This document shows, piece by piece, positions 19,163 through 29,718 of a stretch of 64,000 nt of DNA. The DNA is from Jannaschia helgolandensis (GTDB taxonomy: Bacteria > Pseudomonadota > Alphaproteobacteria > Rhodobacterales > Rhodobacteraceae). The stretch is from assembly GCF_900109285.1 (NCBI RefSeq), contig NZ_FNZQ01000003.1:298962-362961 (forward strand), in the 5' to 3' direction. The translations under genes and the position numbers were made by a program. Each line of letters begins with the position of its first letter. Position 1 is the first letter of the stretch. The notes below the pieces were generated by a model. The model saw only the letters and a list, made by a program, of their open reading frames with translations, had not been told where the DNA came from and did no database searches.

Positions 19163-19933
19163 TCAGTTGTCGGGGAGAGTCGGTTTGGATTCCGGACGTA
19201 TGGCATTGTCGGCAAGGGGCTGGGCCGGTCCGGTCTTGTGAAACCCGGCACGCCGCATCTCGCGCGTGGCGACCCGGCCCAGCCAGATCACCATCAATCC
19301 GAAGGCCAGCAAACCGCCGCCGCCCAGCATCAGTTGTGCCCGGCTTGCCCCGACAGTGGCCAGCCCGCCCATTTCACCGATCCAGACCATGGCCAAAGTG
19401 CCCGGTGCCAGTCCTGCCGTCGTCGCTAGAAGATATGTCCAGGGTCGCACGGCCGTAAACCCCAGTAACCAGTTCTGTGCCGTGAACGGCAGGATCGGCG
19501 TCAATCGAAGCAGCACGACGAAGACCAGACTGTTCTGGGCGATTGCCCGGTCGGCGGCGCGGACGCGGGGTCCGTCGATCCGGCGCATCAGGGGCGCGCG
19601 CAGCCAGTGTCGACCGATAAGAAAGGGTGGAATCGCACCGAGGATACTGCCCAGCATCGAAAGCGGATATCCCCACCAGCCGAATGCCAACCCGCCGACC
19701 ACCGACATCGCCGCCGCAGGCAGCGGCAGGATTACGACAACCACATAGGCCAGGACGAAAACCACGATCCCGTATGTGCCGTGCGACTTGACCCAATCGC
19801 GCAGAATCGGAACCCAGTCGCCCCAAGGCAGCAACCACATGCCCAAGGCGATCACGACCAACAGCACAGGCCAGAGCCAGATGTGCCAGGCCTTGATCGG
19901 CGTCGCGGCGGGGGAAGGGCTGGGGTTTGGCAT
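19163..19933 (-). CDS. TVP38/TMEM64 (VTT domain) membrane protein
   Basis: The 256-residue inner-membrane protein belongs to the DedA/VTT superfamily. It has an N-terminal helix (WLWPVLLVVIALGMWLLPW) and the VTT core, including YVVVVILPLPAAAMSVVGGLAFG with the re-entrant GG and the segment LRLTPILPFTAQNWLLGF, which matches the family R-x-x-P-x-x-P-x-x-x-x-N motif. Some superfamily members are phospholipid scramblases or undecaprenyl-phosphate translocases; the substrate here is unknown. I used the ATG at 19933; a GTG three codons upstream is an alternative. It is convergent with scpB. Confidence 0.88.
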   Translation of the reverse strand: MPNPSPSPAATPIKAWHIWLWPVLLVVIALGMWLLPWGDWVPILRDWVKSHGTYGIVVFVLAYVVVVILPLPAAAMSVVGGLAFGWWGYPLSMLGSILGAIPPFLIGRHWLRAPLMRRIDGPRVRAADRAIAQNSLVFVVLLRLTPILPFTAQNWLLGFTAVRPWTYLLATTAGLAPGTLAMVWIGEMGGLATVGASRAQLMLGGGGLLAFGLMVIWLGRVATREMRRAGFHKTGPAQPLADNAIRPESKPTLPDN

Positions 19934-20521
19934 CGTGGGCACGTCCTAGGCTTCCATGCGGCACCGCCGCAAGGGCTGAGCGGCGAAGTGTCGTGTTTGT
20001 AATGCGCGACAAGATCCCATGTTCGGGCAATGCGGGGAAGCCGGGGCCGGATGTTCGGCGAATCAAGGGCCGTTACATCGATCCGGGTTGCAGGTATGAT
20101 CCAATTGCATGGTCGACAGACTTGCCGCCTATCTTCGCCTTGCCGCGCGGGGCGGTGAGGTTGGCCGAGACGCAGTCTGCCGCTCGTTGCGACGGTCCTT
20201 TCCTGGTCTGGGCCAAGGGCATTTGGCAGCCTGCCGGGCGATGGCGCAATACTCCAGACCGCGCAGAATTTTGCCGCACTGCCGACCGCCTGAGGCGTCA
20301 CACGTCTGGCTTCTGAAATGTGGCGCAATTGATCGACACCTTGGGCGAGATCGCGGCCAGACGGGTTCACCGTATTTTGCGCCCAATGGGTATTCGATGC
20401 CGGGTCCGCTCGGACTGCCACCGGCCTTCGACACGGCACTGCCCATTCGGGATCGACTTTTCTGTGTGTCGAGTGCTACGGGTCGTTCGCATTGCAGCTC
20501 AAGGCCTTTCGAAATGGTCTG
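19934..20521. other. 588-base stretch without a recognised gene
   Basis: Open frames exist on both strands, but none has a convincing Shine-Dalgarno site, recognisable motif or neighbour-like amino-acid composition; their translations are rich in Arg, Pro and Cys. The segment lies between the start of the VTT gene and the end of the DUF2478 gene. It may be decayed coding sequence or regulatory DNA for the VTT gene. Confidence 0.5.
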
Positions 20522-21025
20522 TCAGGCCTGTCGCGCCGCGATCCAGTCAAGCAACACCGTTGCGTCCGCCTTCAAGGCATCCGCCGTCCCCCCCGTGAAC
20601 ATCTGCAAAGCGTTGAGGTTCAGCGGGTTCACCCCGACCAGCACGTCGGCGCCTGTCTCCAGCGCGGCGGCGATCACCGGACGGAACCCGCGGCCCGAGG
20701 CTTCCTGTTTGCCGAACTTGTTGACGATCAGCAGGTCCACACCCTGTGCCAGACATGCTTCGGCAGCGGCGACGGCGGTTTCCAGTCCTTCGGCATCCAG
20801 CCGACAGCCCCGTGCCTCGCGGCCCAGCGATTGGCTGATGCGGATGACCGGGCCATCGGGCAGTACGACTGCGTCCATGTCGCAGCGGGCGCAGCCCGGC
20901 CGGTCGCTGTTGATCTGCACGATCCCGGCGACGCGATGGCCCTGCGCGATGGCCGCCAGGGCCACGCGATGCAAAAGGGGATCAAGCTCTCCGCGACCTT
21001 CGGTCATGGTATAGGCAAGGCGCAT
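20522..21025 (-). CDS. DUF2478 family protein
   Basis: The 167-residue protein matches the DUF2478 family, whose members are found in proteobacteria and resemble small NTP-binding proteins of the THEP1 type. Visible features are VALAAIAQGHRVAGIVQINS, a Cys pair in RPGCARCDM, and the segment VDLLIVNKFGKQEASGRGF, which resembles a Walker B-type strand with NKFGKQE. The classic N-terminal P-loop is not obvious; the start reads MRLAYTMTEGRGELDPLL. The function is unknown. The start at 21025 is divergent from pxpB by 73 bases. Confidence 0.75.
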   Translation of the reverse strand: MRLAYTMTEGRGELDPLLHRVALAAIAQGHRVAGIVQINSDRPGCARCDMDAVVLPDGPVIRISQSLGREARGCRLDAEGLETAVAAAEACLAQGVDLLIVNKFGKQEASGRGFRPVIAAALETGADVLVGVNPLNLNALQMFTGGTADALKADATVLLDWIAARQA

Positions 21026-21098
21026 GGGCCTTGGTTCCACGGGCCGCCCGGCGGTGCAAGGCTTGACGCGGCCTGCACGGCAAGCGACCCATGGCCGG

Positions 21099-21827
21099 AT
21101 GTCAGAACATTTCCCCCGGATCGAGCCATTGGGCGAAGCGGCACTTTTGCTGCGTTTCGCCCCAACGCTGGATGACCGCGCCAATCGCGCCTGCGTCGCT
21201 TTTCGCGCCGGGTTGGAGGCCGAGCCGATAACAGGTGTGGTCGAAACCGCATCGTCCCTCGGGTCGGTGCTGGTGCGATACGAAGGTGACCCTGAGGCGC
21301 TGGAGGCTGCGCTCACCGATCGCCTGAACGCCCGCGACTGGTCGCAGATCGTGCCGCCCGCCCGCCGCTTGTGGCGCATCCCCTGCAGCTATGGCGGCGA
21401 CGATGGCCCACAGCTGGAGGAGGCCGCCGCGATGGCCGGGCTGTCGCAGGCCGATGCCATTGCGGCGCTGTCGTCAGCGCGGGTGCGGGTTCTGGCATTG
21501 GGGTTCGTGCCGGGCATGCCCTACACCGGAATATTACCGCCTGAATGGGACCTGCCGCGTCAGACGGGCTTGACGCCGAAGGTTCCCGAAGGCGCGCTGG
21601 TCACGGCGGTCCGGCAGCTTGTCCTGTTCGGGACCGAGGCACCGACGGGCTGGCGTCAGGTCGGTCGCACGCTGTTCGGGTGTTTCAACCCGTCGCGGGA
21701 CCGTCCCATCGCGCTGACACCGGGGGACGAAGTGATATTTCCCGCCGTTTCCATGTCGGAATTGCGGGATGAGGCTGCCGCTGATCCCGACCGCCACGGC
21801 GGTGCGACGTTCGAGGTTTTGCCATGA
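21099..21827 (+). CDS. pxpB: 5-oxoprolinase subunit B
   Basis: PxpB (KipI-like) forms with PxpC and PxpA the ATP-dependent prokaryotic 5-oxoprolinase, which opens 5-oxoproline to glutamate. The 242-residue protein starts MSEHFPRIEPLGEAALLLRF. It contains the signature LALGFVPGMPYTGILP and the C-terminal block GWRQVGRTLFGCFNPSRDRP typical of the cyclophilin-like KipI domain. The start at 21099 has only a weak ribosome site. The stop overlaps the pxpC start (ATGA), and pxpB-C-A is a compact operon. Confidence 0.92.
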   Translation: MSEHFPRIEPLGEAALLLRFAPTLDDRANRACVAFRAGLEAEPITGVVETASSLGSVLVRYEGDPEALEAALTDRLNARDWSQIVPPARRLWRIPCSYGGDDGPQLEEAAAMAGLSQADAIAALSSARVRVLALGFVPGMPYTGILPPEWDLPRQTGLTPKVPEGALVTAVRQLVLFGTEAPTGWRQVGRTLFGCFNPSRDRPIALTPGDEVIFPAVSMSELRDEAAADPDRHGGATFEVLP

Positions 21828-22795
21828 TCGAAGTTCTGTCCTGCGGCCCGATGGTGACAATTCAGGATCGCGGCCGCGCGGGTTATCTGACTCAGGGGCT
21901 GGCCCATGGCGGGGCCGCCGACCAGCATGCGCTGGACGATGCCGACGCCCTTCTGGGTCAGGTCGGCGCGGGGATCGAGACACCGGGATCGCCGTTGTGT
22001 CTGCGCGCCCACGGGGCCACGACCGTTGCGCTGACCGGGGCACCGATGCGCGCCGACATGGATGGCCGCGCGGTGGCTTGGAATACCGCCCAGACGCTGG
22101 AGGACCAAGCAACGCTGAACCTGCGGCCAAGCGGGCAGGGGGTATACTCCTACGTCCACGTTCCCGGTGGTTTCCAGACCGAAACGATGCTGGGCAGTCG
22201 CGCCGCGCACCTGATTGCCAATATCGGCAAACCGCTGACCGCGGGCGACCGTCTGCCCGGCATGCCACAGGTGCTGCGGCCCCGGAAGGTCGCGGCGAGC
22301 GAGCGGCTGGGCGGCGGGCTTCTGCGGCTGCTGCCGACACCGCAGACACGGCTGTTTCCCGAAGCGGAACTGGCCCGCTTCGCCGACACGGCATTTACCC
22401 GCGATATGCGCGGCAATCGGCAGGGCGTCAGGCTGTCGATGAATGGACCGGGCTTCGCGACCGAAGCACAGCTGAACCTGCTGTCGGATTTCATCCTGCC
22501 GGGCGATGTGCAGATGACCGGCGATGGCGTGCCGTATATCCTTGGGCCAGAATGTCAGACGACCGGCGGCTATCCGCGGATCGGCACGGTGATTTCCGCT
22601 GACATGCCGCGGGCCATGCAGGCAGTGCCGGGGGCGAAATTGCGGTTCCGGTTCGTGACACTGGCCGAGGCGCGCGCGGCCCGGTCCAAACGCCCCGAGG
22701 TGTCGCCGCTGGTCCGCGATCCGTCCGAGATCACGGACCTGCTAAGCCTGCAACTGATCGGCGGCGTGATGTCCGCCCGCGACGGAGATAGCTGA
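21824..22795 (+). CDS. pxpC: 5-oxoprolinase subunit C
   Basis: This is the biotin-dependent carboxyltransferase-like (KipA/AHS2) subunit of the PxpABC 5-oxoprolinase. The 323-residue protein opens with MIEVLSCGPMVTIQDRGRAG, the family start, followed by GYLTQGLAHGGAADQHALD. The conserved block MSMNGPGF and the LPGDVQMTGDGVPYILGPECQTTGGYPRIG region confirm the assignment. It overlaps pxpB by four bases and pxpA by one base (TGATG). Confidence 0.93.
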   Translation: MIEVLSCGPMVTIQDRGRAGYLTQGLAHGGAADQHALDDADALLGQVGAGIETPGSPLCLRAHGATTVALTGAPMRADMDGRAVAWNTAQTLEDQATLNLRPSGQGVYSYVHVPGGFQTETMLGSRAAHLIANIGKPLTAGDRLPGMPQVLRPRKVAASERLGGGLLRLLPTPQTRLFPEAELARFADTAFTRDMRGNRQGVRLSMNGPGFATEAQLNLLSDFILPGDVQMTGDGVPYILGPECQTTGGYPRIGTVISADMPRAMQAVPGAKLRFRFVTLAEARAARSKRPEVSPLVRDPSEITDLLSLQLIGGVMSARDGDS

Positions 22796-23565
22796 TGCAC
22801 ATCGATCTGAATGCCGACATGGGCGAAGCCTTCGGCGACTGGCGGATGGGGAACGACGGCGCGTTGCTGGACATCGTGACCTCGGCCAACGTCGCTTGTG
22901 GGGCGCATGCCGGGGACTGGGACGTGATGGCACGGACGATGACGCAGGCCCGCGACAGGGGGGTCGGCATCGGGGCGCATCCGGGATTTCCCGACCTTCA
23001 GGGGTTTGGTCGGCGGCGCATGTCGATGCCCGGAGAGAGCCTTGCCAATCTTGTCATATGGCAATTCGGCGCGGCGCGCGGCATGGCGGCGGCGTTGGGC
23101 ACACAGGTCCGTCATTTCAAACTGCATGGTGCGATGGCGAACATGGCCTCCGAAGACATCGAGATGGCGCGCGCGGCGTATTCCGCGGCCTTGCGCGTCG
23201 ATCCGGACGTCATCCTGCTGGTTCTGGCGGGCACGGCGCAGGAGGCGGCGGCCAGATCACTGGACGCACGCTGGGCGGGCGAGATATTCGCCGACCGGGG
23301 CTACAACGACGATGCCACGCTGGTGACACGCGGCCAACCGGGTGCAATGGTGCATGACCCGAATGATGCGGCTGCGCGGATGGTGGCCTTCGTGAAGTCC
23401 GCGGCGATCATCGCCAATTCGGGCCGACAGATCCCTGCGGCCTGCGACTCTATCTGCCTGCATGGCGACGGTCCCGATGCGGTTGCCATTGCCCGAGCCG
23501 TGCGCGCCGGGCTGGAGACCGAAGGCATCACGCTGGCCCCGATGCAGGGACACCGCCCATCGTGA
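22795..23565 (+). CDS. pxpA: 5-oxoprolinase subunit A (LamB/YcsF)
   Basis: PxpA is the YcsF-type subunit of 5-oxoprolinase. The 256 residues begin MHIDLNADMGEAFGDWRMG, a near-invariant family start, followed by ANVACGAHAGD and GIGAHPGFPDLQGFGRR. A later segment, VRHFKLHGAMANMA, contains the conserved KLHGA motif. It is the last gene of the pxpB-C-A operon. The following gene is on the opposite strand. Confidence 0.95.
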   Translation: MHIDLNADMGEAFGDWRMGNDGALLDIVTSANVACGAHAGDWDVMARTMTQARDRGVGIGAHPGFPDLQGFGRRRMSMPGESLANLVIWQFGAARGMAAALGTQVRHFKLHGAMANMASEDIEMARAAYSAALRVDPDVILLVLAGTAQEAAARSLDARWAGEIFADRGYNDDATLVTRGQPGAMVHDPNDAAARMVAFVKSAAIIANSGRQIPAACDSICLHGDGPDAVAIARAVRAGLETEGITLAPMQGHRPS

Positions 23566-23595
23566 CCGCGATATTCTGAAATGACGAAGCGGGCG

Positions 23596-24363
23596 CTAAC
23601 GCAAACGCGGCGGCGCATCCGTGCCGGGTGCCGTGGGCGTCGCGGGCGCGTCCGGCACCGGCAGATCTATCCGCAGGCCATGCCGGGCGAGTGTTGCGGC
23701 CAGGGGGTGCGCAGCGCGCAGGAAGGTCACGTCGATCTGGCCGGCATCGAGACCTGAGAACACCAGCGCCTCGGACACCGCGCGCGCCAGATCGCCTTCG
23801 GCCCCCGGCACGACATCGACAAATCCCAGAATGTGACCCCGCGTGCCGCCCTCATAGGCGACCCCGGCCAGGTATCCGGTGCGGGCCAATCCGACGGCCA
23901 GCCCCAGTTTGCCGTCCAACGCCGTCAGCAGGGCGTCGGGGATGTCACCGGGGGAGGAGACCTCCTGAATGCGGGCTTCGGTCTCTTCGGGCTGATGGGC
24001 GAGCGTCCTGTTCAGCCAGCGCAGGGCCTCAGGGTCCAGCAGTTGAGCCGATGGCGCGTCTTCGAGGTTGAGGCCGAGACCCAGGTTTTCGGAGGCCAGC
24101 ATGGTCGCCAACCGACGGCCAGACAGCGTGGCGGTGGCTGCGGCCCCGGCGAAATCGGTCAGGCGGTCCGGAAGGTCGAAGGCGAGGGCATAGCGCGTGC
24201 CCTCGATCTCGAACAGGCGAGGGGTGATCGTGCCGTCGCGGCTATCGCCGTCGTCCAGCAACAGGTGCAGCTCTGCTTCGGCGAGACGTTCGAAAAAGGT
24301 CAGGCGGGCGGTGTCGGTGCCGTCGTCTTCCGCTGCGAGATGGGCGCGATCAAGGGGGGTCAT
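23596..24363 (-). CDS. SseB family protein
   Basis: The 255-residue protein matches the SseB-domain family (SseB_N region) found in many Rhodobacterales. It begins MTPLDRAHLAAEDDGTDTAR. The diagnostic stretch is FFERLAEAELHLLLD, then FEIEGTRYALAFDLPDRL and ASENLGLGLNLEDAPSAQLL. It has no signal or membrane segment. Biochemical function is unknown for the standalone family. Its ATG overlaps the stop of the upstream glycosylase gene (ATGA), so the two are coupled. Confidence 0.82.
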   Translation of the reverse strand: MTPLDRAHLAAEDDGTDTARLTFFERLAEAELHLLLDDGDSRDGTITPRLFEIEGTRYALAFDLPDRLTDFAGAAATATLSGRRLATMLASENLGLGLNLEDAPSAQLLDPEALRWLNRTLAHQPEETEARIQEVSSPGDIPDALLTALDGKLGLAVGLARTGYLAGVAYEGGTRGHILGFVDVVPGAEGDLARAVSEALVFSGLDAGQIDVTFLRAAHPLAATLARHGLRIDLPVPDAPATPTAPGTDAPPRLR

Positions 24364-24938
24364 GTCAGGGCATCCTTGATGGCGCGGCGCAGGGCAGGCA
24401 AGGTATCGGCCTCGAACCAGGGGTGACGTCTGAGCCATCCGGTATTGCGCCATGACGGATGGGGCAAGCAGAAGATGCCGGGCGCGCGGCTGCGCCAGTC
24501 GCGAACCCGGTCGGTGACACGGCCTTTTCCCAGGTGCCAATCCTGCGCATAGCCGCCGATCAGCAACGTGACCTTTGGCGAGCCGACATGGTCGAGGGCG
24601 GCGGCGCGCCACATTCTGGCGCAAATGCGAGGTGGCGGCAGGTCCGATCCCTTGATGTCGTAACCGGGAAAGCAGAACCCCATCGGCACGATCGCCACCT
24701 TGTCGCGGTTCCAGAACGTCTCGCCATCCACCCCCATCCAGTCGCGCAGCCGCACGCCGGATGGGTCGTCAAAAGGTTTGCCGGATGTATGCGCGCGCAG
24801 TCCGGGTGCCTGGCTGGCCACGACGATCGGCGCGCCGGGCCGGAACCAGACAACGGGACGAGGCAAATGCGCCGTTGCAGTAGCCGCAAAGCGCTCTGCG
24901 CAGTGGCGGCAGGCGGCGATCTCATCGGGTAAATCCAT
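24360..24938 (-). CDS. Uracil-DNA glycosylase family protein
   Basis: The 192-residue protein has the uracil-DNA glycosylase superfamily core. Motif A appears as IVVASQAPGLRAH, the middle segment is KVAIVPMGFCFPGYD, and motif B-like LPHPSWRNTGWLRRHPWF holds the conserved HPS. N-terminal cysteines (AACRHCAE) hint at an Fe-S type ligand set, but only two are clear near the start. Close relatives are annotated as uracil-DNA glycosylase family without tested activity. The ATG at 24938 gives MDLPDEIAACRHC. Confidence 0.83.
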   Translation of the reverse strand: MDLPDEIAACRHCAERFAATATAHLPRPVVWFRPGAPIVVASQAPGLRAHTSGKPFDDPSGVRLRDWMGVDGETFWNRDKVAIVPMGFCFPGYDIKGSDLPPPRICARMWRAAALDHVGSPKVTLLIGGYAQDWHLGKGRVTDRVRDWRSRAPGIFCLPHPSWRNTGWLRRHPWFEADTLPALRRAIKDALT

Positions 24939-25005
24939 GCGCCGACAGCTAGCGGCGTCAGGGGGATAGGCAAGTCGGCTGCGAAAGACTTGCGAAGAGG
25001 TCGTG

Positions 25006-26886
25006 TCAGGATGTGTCAACCACCGTCGCAGCTTGGGCGGCACTGCAGAGTCCCGTTCGGATGGCCTGTCGCGACAGTTGGCGCAGGTCCGAACGCCGCG
25101 CGGTTCGAAGGGTCTGGACGAAGGCGGCACTTGCCGGGAACACTCGCAGCAAAGCCCGCCCTGCCGTCGTGTGGGGGCCGGGGCGGAACGACTCGGACCA
25201 CAGGCCGTCGACCGAGACCAGCGCATGCCGGTCCAGAAGCAGATGGAGATAGGTCAGGCCTTGCGCGCCGCCCCGCGACCGATGGCCACATTTCCCGATT
25301 TCCACGATATGGCGCGCACGGATCAGGGCAGGCCCGTCCGGCAGATCGCAGCGCAGACCGTGCTGGGCCGATACGACCGAGCGCCGTAGGGGAAGACCAT
25401 TGCCCAGACATCCGCGCGGCAGGACGACGGCCCGCAATTCAGGCCGGTCGGCGATCTGTTCGGCTGTCAGCCGGGTGCGCAGCAGCGCGCGCAGGGGCAG
25501 GGAACCGTGGTCGCGGGTGGCGATGCGGTCGCCAACCTGCAGATCCTCGATCCGGCATGGGCCCTCATCGGTCAGGATGCGGCTGCCGGGCGTGAAGCAG
25601 GCGGGGGTGGAATGCGCCTCGTCCGGGTCCGAAGCCTCGTGGCCGCTGACGCGGGCGCGCAGGTCCTCTTCGGTGATGTTGGTGTGCTGATACTGAGTGA
25701 AATCCAGGGTCAGGCTGTCGTCGGGATTGCCGTCCCTGATCGTGATCTTCCAGATTTTCGGGTTTTCCGTCGCCGTGAAGATCAGGTCATCCTGATTCAT
25801 CCCGTCGGAGAGGTCGATGAAATCGGTTGCCGGATCGAAGCCGGTAACCGTGTCATTCCCGTATCCGTCACCCCAGCCGATGGTGGAGATGCCGCCGCCG
25901 GTGCCGTTGAATTCGACCAGATCATTACCGCTGCCACCGTCGATATAATTGTTACCGTCCCCGGCGCCGATGCTGTCGCCTCCGGCCCCGCCGTAGATCG
26001 TGTCATTGTCATCCCCGCCGGTTATGCGGTCGTCGCCGTCGCCGCCGGAGAGTTCGTTCTGGCCGGACCCGCCCTCAATCGTATCGTCGTCCGTGCCGCC
26101 GTGAATGGTGTCGTCGCCACCGCCGCCCGCCAGGTTGTCGCGGCCCGAACCTCCATCGATACTGTCATCGCCGCCGCCGGCCAGGACCGTGTCATCGCCG
26201 TCGCCGCCATCGACGGTGTTCTGGCCGCCGCCCACGTTAATGTCGTCATTGCCGGTGCCGCCACGGATCGTATCGTCTCCGTCTCCGGCAGTAATCGTGT
26301 CATCGCCCGCGCCGCCGTCGACGGAATTGCGCCCATCGCCTGCACGAATGCTGTCGTTGCCGCCTTCACCCATGAGAATGTCGCTGCCCGCACCGCCATC
26401 CAGCGTGTCGTTGCCATCCCCGCCCGAGAGACCGTCGTCACCTTCTCCGCCGTCGATACTGTCGTTGCCCGCTTCGCCCCAGAGCTGGTCGTTTCCGCCG
26501 CCGCCGCGAACTGTGTCGTCATCCGATCCGGCGGCAACGCTGTCGTCGCCGTCGCCGCCCTCGATGCTGTCGCGGCCGTCCTGACCCCATATCCGATCAT
26601 CGCCACTGCCGCCTTTTATCGTGTCCGCACCATGTCCGCCGACAAGCGCATCATCGCCTTCGCCGCCGTCGATGGAATCATTGCCATCCTCGCCCCAGAC
26701 GGTGTCGTTGCCATCGCCGCCTTCCAGCGTGTCATTGCCCCGCCCACCCCGGATCGAGTCGTGACCGCCGTTTCCGCGCAATCTGTCGTTGCCATCCCCA
26801 CCCTTGATGGTGTCGTTGCCTTTGCCACCATCTTCGCTTTCGTGTTGATCGGGCTTCGCGCTGCCCCTGGAATTCTCGCCTGTCAT
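25006..26886 (-). CDS. RTX calcium-binding repeat protein with C-terminal Hint domain
   Basis: The 626-residue acidic protein begins MTGENSRGSAKPDQHE, with GGAGGG eight bases before the ATG at 26886; a GTG at 26910 is an alternative. Residues about 20-325 are an almost uninterrupted run of over thirty GGxGxDxUx-type nonapeptides (GGDGNDTLDGGAGSDIL). A beta segment follows (FDPATDFIDLSDGMNQDDL), and at Cys430 a Hint domain begins (ACFTPGSRILTDEG), running through VSAQHGLRCDLPD. RTX proteins are usually exported by a type I system and fold with Ca2+. The Hint_2 fusion is common in Rhodobacterales, where autoprocessing is suspected but mostly untested. No type I secretion genes lie nearby. It is divergent from groES. 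Confidence 0.9.
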   Translation of the reverse strand: MTGENSRGSAKPDQHESEDGGKGNDTIKGGDGNDRLRGNGGHDSIRGGRGNDTLEGGDGNDTVWGEDGNDSIDGGEGDDALVGGHGADTIKGGSGDDRIWGQDGRDSIEGGDGDDSVAAGSDDDTVRGGGGNDQLWGEAGNDSIDGGEGDDGLSGGDGNDTLDGGAGSDILMGEGGNDSIRAGDGRNSVDGGAGDDTITAGDGDDTIRGGTGNDDINVGGGQNTVDGGDGDDTVLAGGGDDSIDGGSGRDNLAGGGGDDTIHGGTDDDTIEGGSGQNELSGGDGDDRITGGDDNDTIYGGAGGDSIGAGDGNNYIDGGSGNDLVEFNGTGGGISTIGWGDGYGNDTVTGFDPATDFIDLSDGMNQDDLIFTATENPKIWKITIRDGNPDDSLTLDFTQYQHTNITEEDLRARVSGHEASDPDEAHSTPACFTPGSRILTDEGPCRIEDLQVGDRIATRDHGSLPLRALLRTRLTAEQIADRPELRAVVLPRGCLGNGLPLRRSVVSAQHGLRCDLPDGPALIRARHIVEIGKCGHRSRGGAQGLTYLHLLLDRHALVSVDGLWSESFRPGPHTTAGRALLRVFPASAAFVQTLRTARRSDLRQLSRQAIRTGLCSAAQAATVVDTS

Positions 26887-27019
26887 GACCGGGCCCTCCG
26901 TTGAGAACACCTTCGGACGGGGTCATGAACAAAGCCTGAAGCGAGCTTGGATCTTTAATTAAATGTCTTGGTATCCGGACCCGTTGACACCCTGATTTCA
27001 AGCGCCTACCTACCCGTCG

Positions 27020-27046
27020 TTGGCACTCCCTACAGGTGAGTGACAA
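27020..27046 (+). promoter_or_regulatory. CIRCE operator of groESL (HrcA site)
   Basis: The sequence TTGGCACTC, a 9-base spacer, then GAGTGACAA is an inverted repeat matching the CIRCE consensus (TTAGCACTC-N9-GAGTGCTAA). It lies 31 bases upstream of the groES start. CIRCE is bound by the HrcA repressor, so heat-shock control of groESL by HrcA is expected. Confidence 0.9.
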
Positions 27047-27076
27047 AGGGAAACATCTAACTGAAAGGCTGACGCA

Positions 27077-27364
27077 ATGGCTTTCAAACCGCTGCAGGAC
27101 CGCGTTCTGGTCCGCCGTGTCGAATCCGACGAAAAGACCAAGGGCGGTCTCATCATTCCAGACACCGCCAAGGAAAAGCCCGCCGAGGGCGAGATCGTGT
27201 CTGTGGGCGAAGGCGCCCGCAAGGATTCGGGCGAGTTGATCGCCCCGTCGGTCAAGGCCGGCGACAAGATCCTGTTCGGCAAATGGTCGGGCACCGAAGT
27301 TCAGATCGACGGTGAAGACCTGCTGATCATGAAAGAGTCGGACATTCTCGGCATTATGGCCTGA
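27077..27364 (+). CDS. groS: Co-chaperonin GroES
   Basis: GroES is the seven-subunit lid of the GroEL chaperonin. The 95-residue protein starts [20 protein letters not shown]. It includes the mobile loop [19 protein letters not shown] and the roof region. AAGG lies about ten bases before the ATG. Expression should be repressed by HrcA via the upstream CIRCE element. groEL follows after 39 bases. Confidence 0.97.
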   Translation: MAFKPLQDRVLVRRVESDEKTKGGLIIPDTAKEKPAEGEIVSVGEGARKDSGELIAPSVKAGDKILFGKWSGTEVQIDGEDLLIMKESDILGIMA

Positions 27365-27394
27365 AGAACGTCCTGCAAAACATTCAAATTCTAG

Positions 27395-29050
<1,656 letters not shown>

Positions 29051-29161
29051 GACGGCTTTCCACAGGAAAGTCTGTCGATGCGGCGGCAGCGTCCCGGCCA
29101 TGCCGGGGCGCGAAAGCCGCCCGCCGGTCAAATGAAATCGCGCTGATTGGCGCAAAGCAAT

Positions 29162-29183
29162 GGCCCCCGTCACGGGGGCCTTT
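29162..29183 (+). terminator. Probable groESL terminator
   Basis: An 8-bp GC stem (GGCCCCCG/CGGGGGCC) with a three-base loop is followed by only three T residues. It is placed 111 bases after groEL. Confidence 0.6.
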
Positions 29184-29342
29184 GTCGTGAAAGCTTCCGG
29201 CATCTCGACCAGCCTGAATTCATTTCTTCGAACACGCGGAACCATGCCGAAGGCAGGAAGCCCGAGGGAACCGCGCAGGGGGGTCTTTCGTTTTTCATTC
29301 AAGATCCCTGCAAGGGGTCGAAACCTGCAAACGGAGGAAACA

Positions 29343-29693
29343 ATGGTACATGATGATGCGAATCTGGTCGCTGCCGGCGATGTATCCGGAACAACGGTCT
29401 ATGGCGCCGACAACTCGAACGTCGGTACGATCGATCGGGTAATGATCGACAAGTCGTCCGGTAAAGTCGCCTATGCTGTGATGAGCTTCGGCGGATTGCT
29501 GGGGATGGGTGGCGATGAGCGGCCTGTTCCATGGGAAACGCTGACCTACGACAAGAGCCTTGGCGGTTTCCGAACGTCGATCACCGAAGACCAACTGAAT
29601 GATGCCCCTGCCGCTGAAGAAGGCTGGGAACGGGATCGGGACTGGGAGACCAGAACCTATCAGAGTTATGGCCTGGCACCGTACTGGATTTGA
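29343..29693 (+). CDS. PRC-barrel domain protein
   Basis: The 116-residue protein carries a PRC-barrel-type beta domain: VSGTTVYGADNSNVGTIDRV and GKVAYAVMSFGGLLGMGGDE, followed by RPVPWETLTYDKSLGGF. Such domains occur in RimM and photosynthetic reaction-centre H subunits; standalone versions are common in alphaproteobacteria and often stress-associated. The ATG at 29343 has GGAGG eight bases before it. No signal peptide is seen. An intrinsic terminator follows. Confidence 0.85.
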   Translation: MVHDDANLVAAGDVSGTTVYGADNSNVGTIDRVMIDKSSGKVAYAVMSFGGLLGMGGDERPVPWETLTYDKSLGGFRTSITEDQLNDAPAAEEGWERDRDWETRTYQSYGLAPYWI

Positions 29694-29718
29694 CGTTCAG
29701 CCAGACCTGTAGTCAGCA

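Noticed and set aside
19927..20446. Overlapping frames of 100-300 codons on both strands between the VTT and DUF2478 genes
   Set aside because: None has a ribosome site, recognisable motif or typical composition, and each conflicts with several others.
25950..26860. Regularly spaced repeats resembling a DNA repeat array
   Set aside because: The periodicity of 27 bases is the codon signature of RTX nonapeptides, not a non-coding array.
25507..26904. 465-codon plus-strand frame opposite the RTX repeats
   Set aside because: It is an antisense reading of repetitive GC-rich codons; its Val/Ala-rich translation has no start signal and the minus-strand RTX-Hint protein explains the region.
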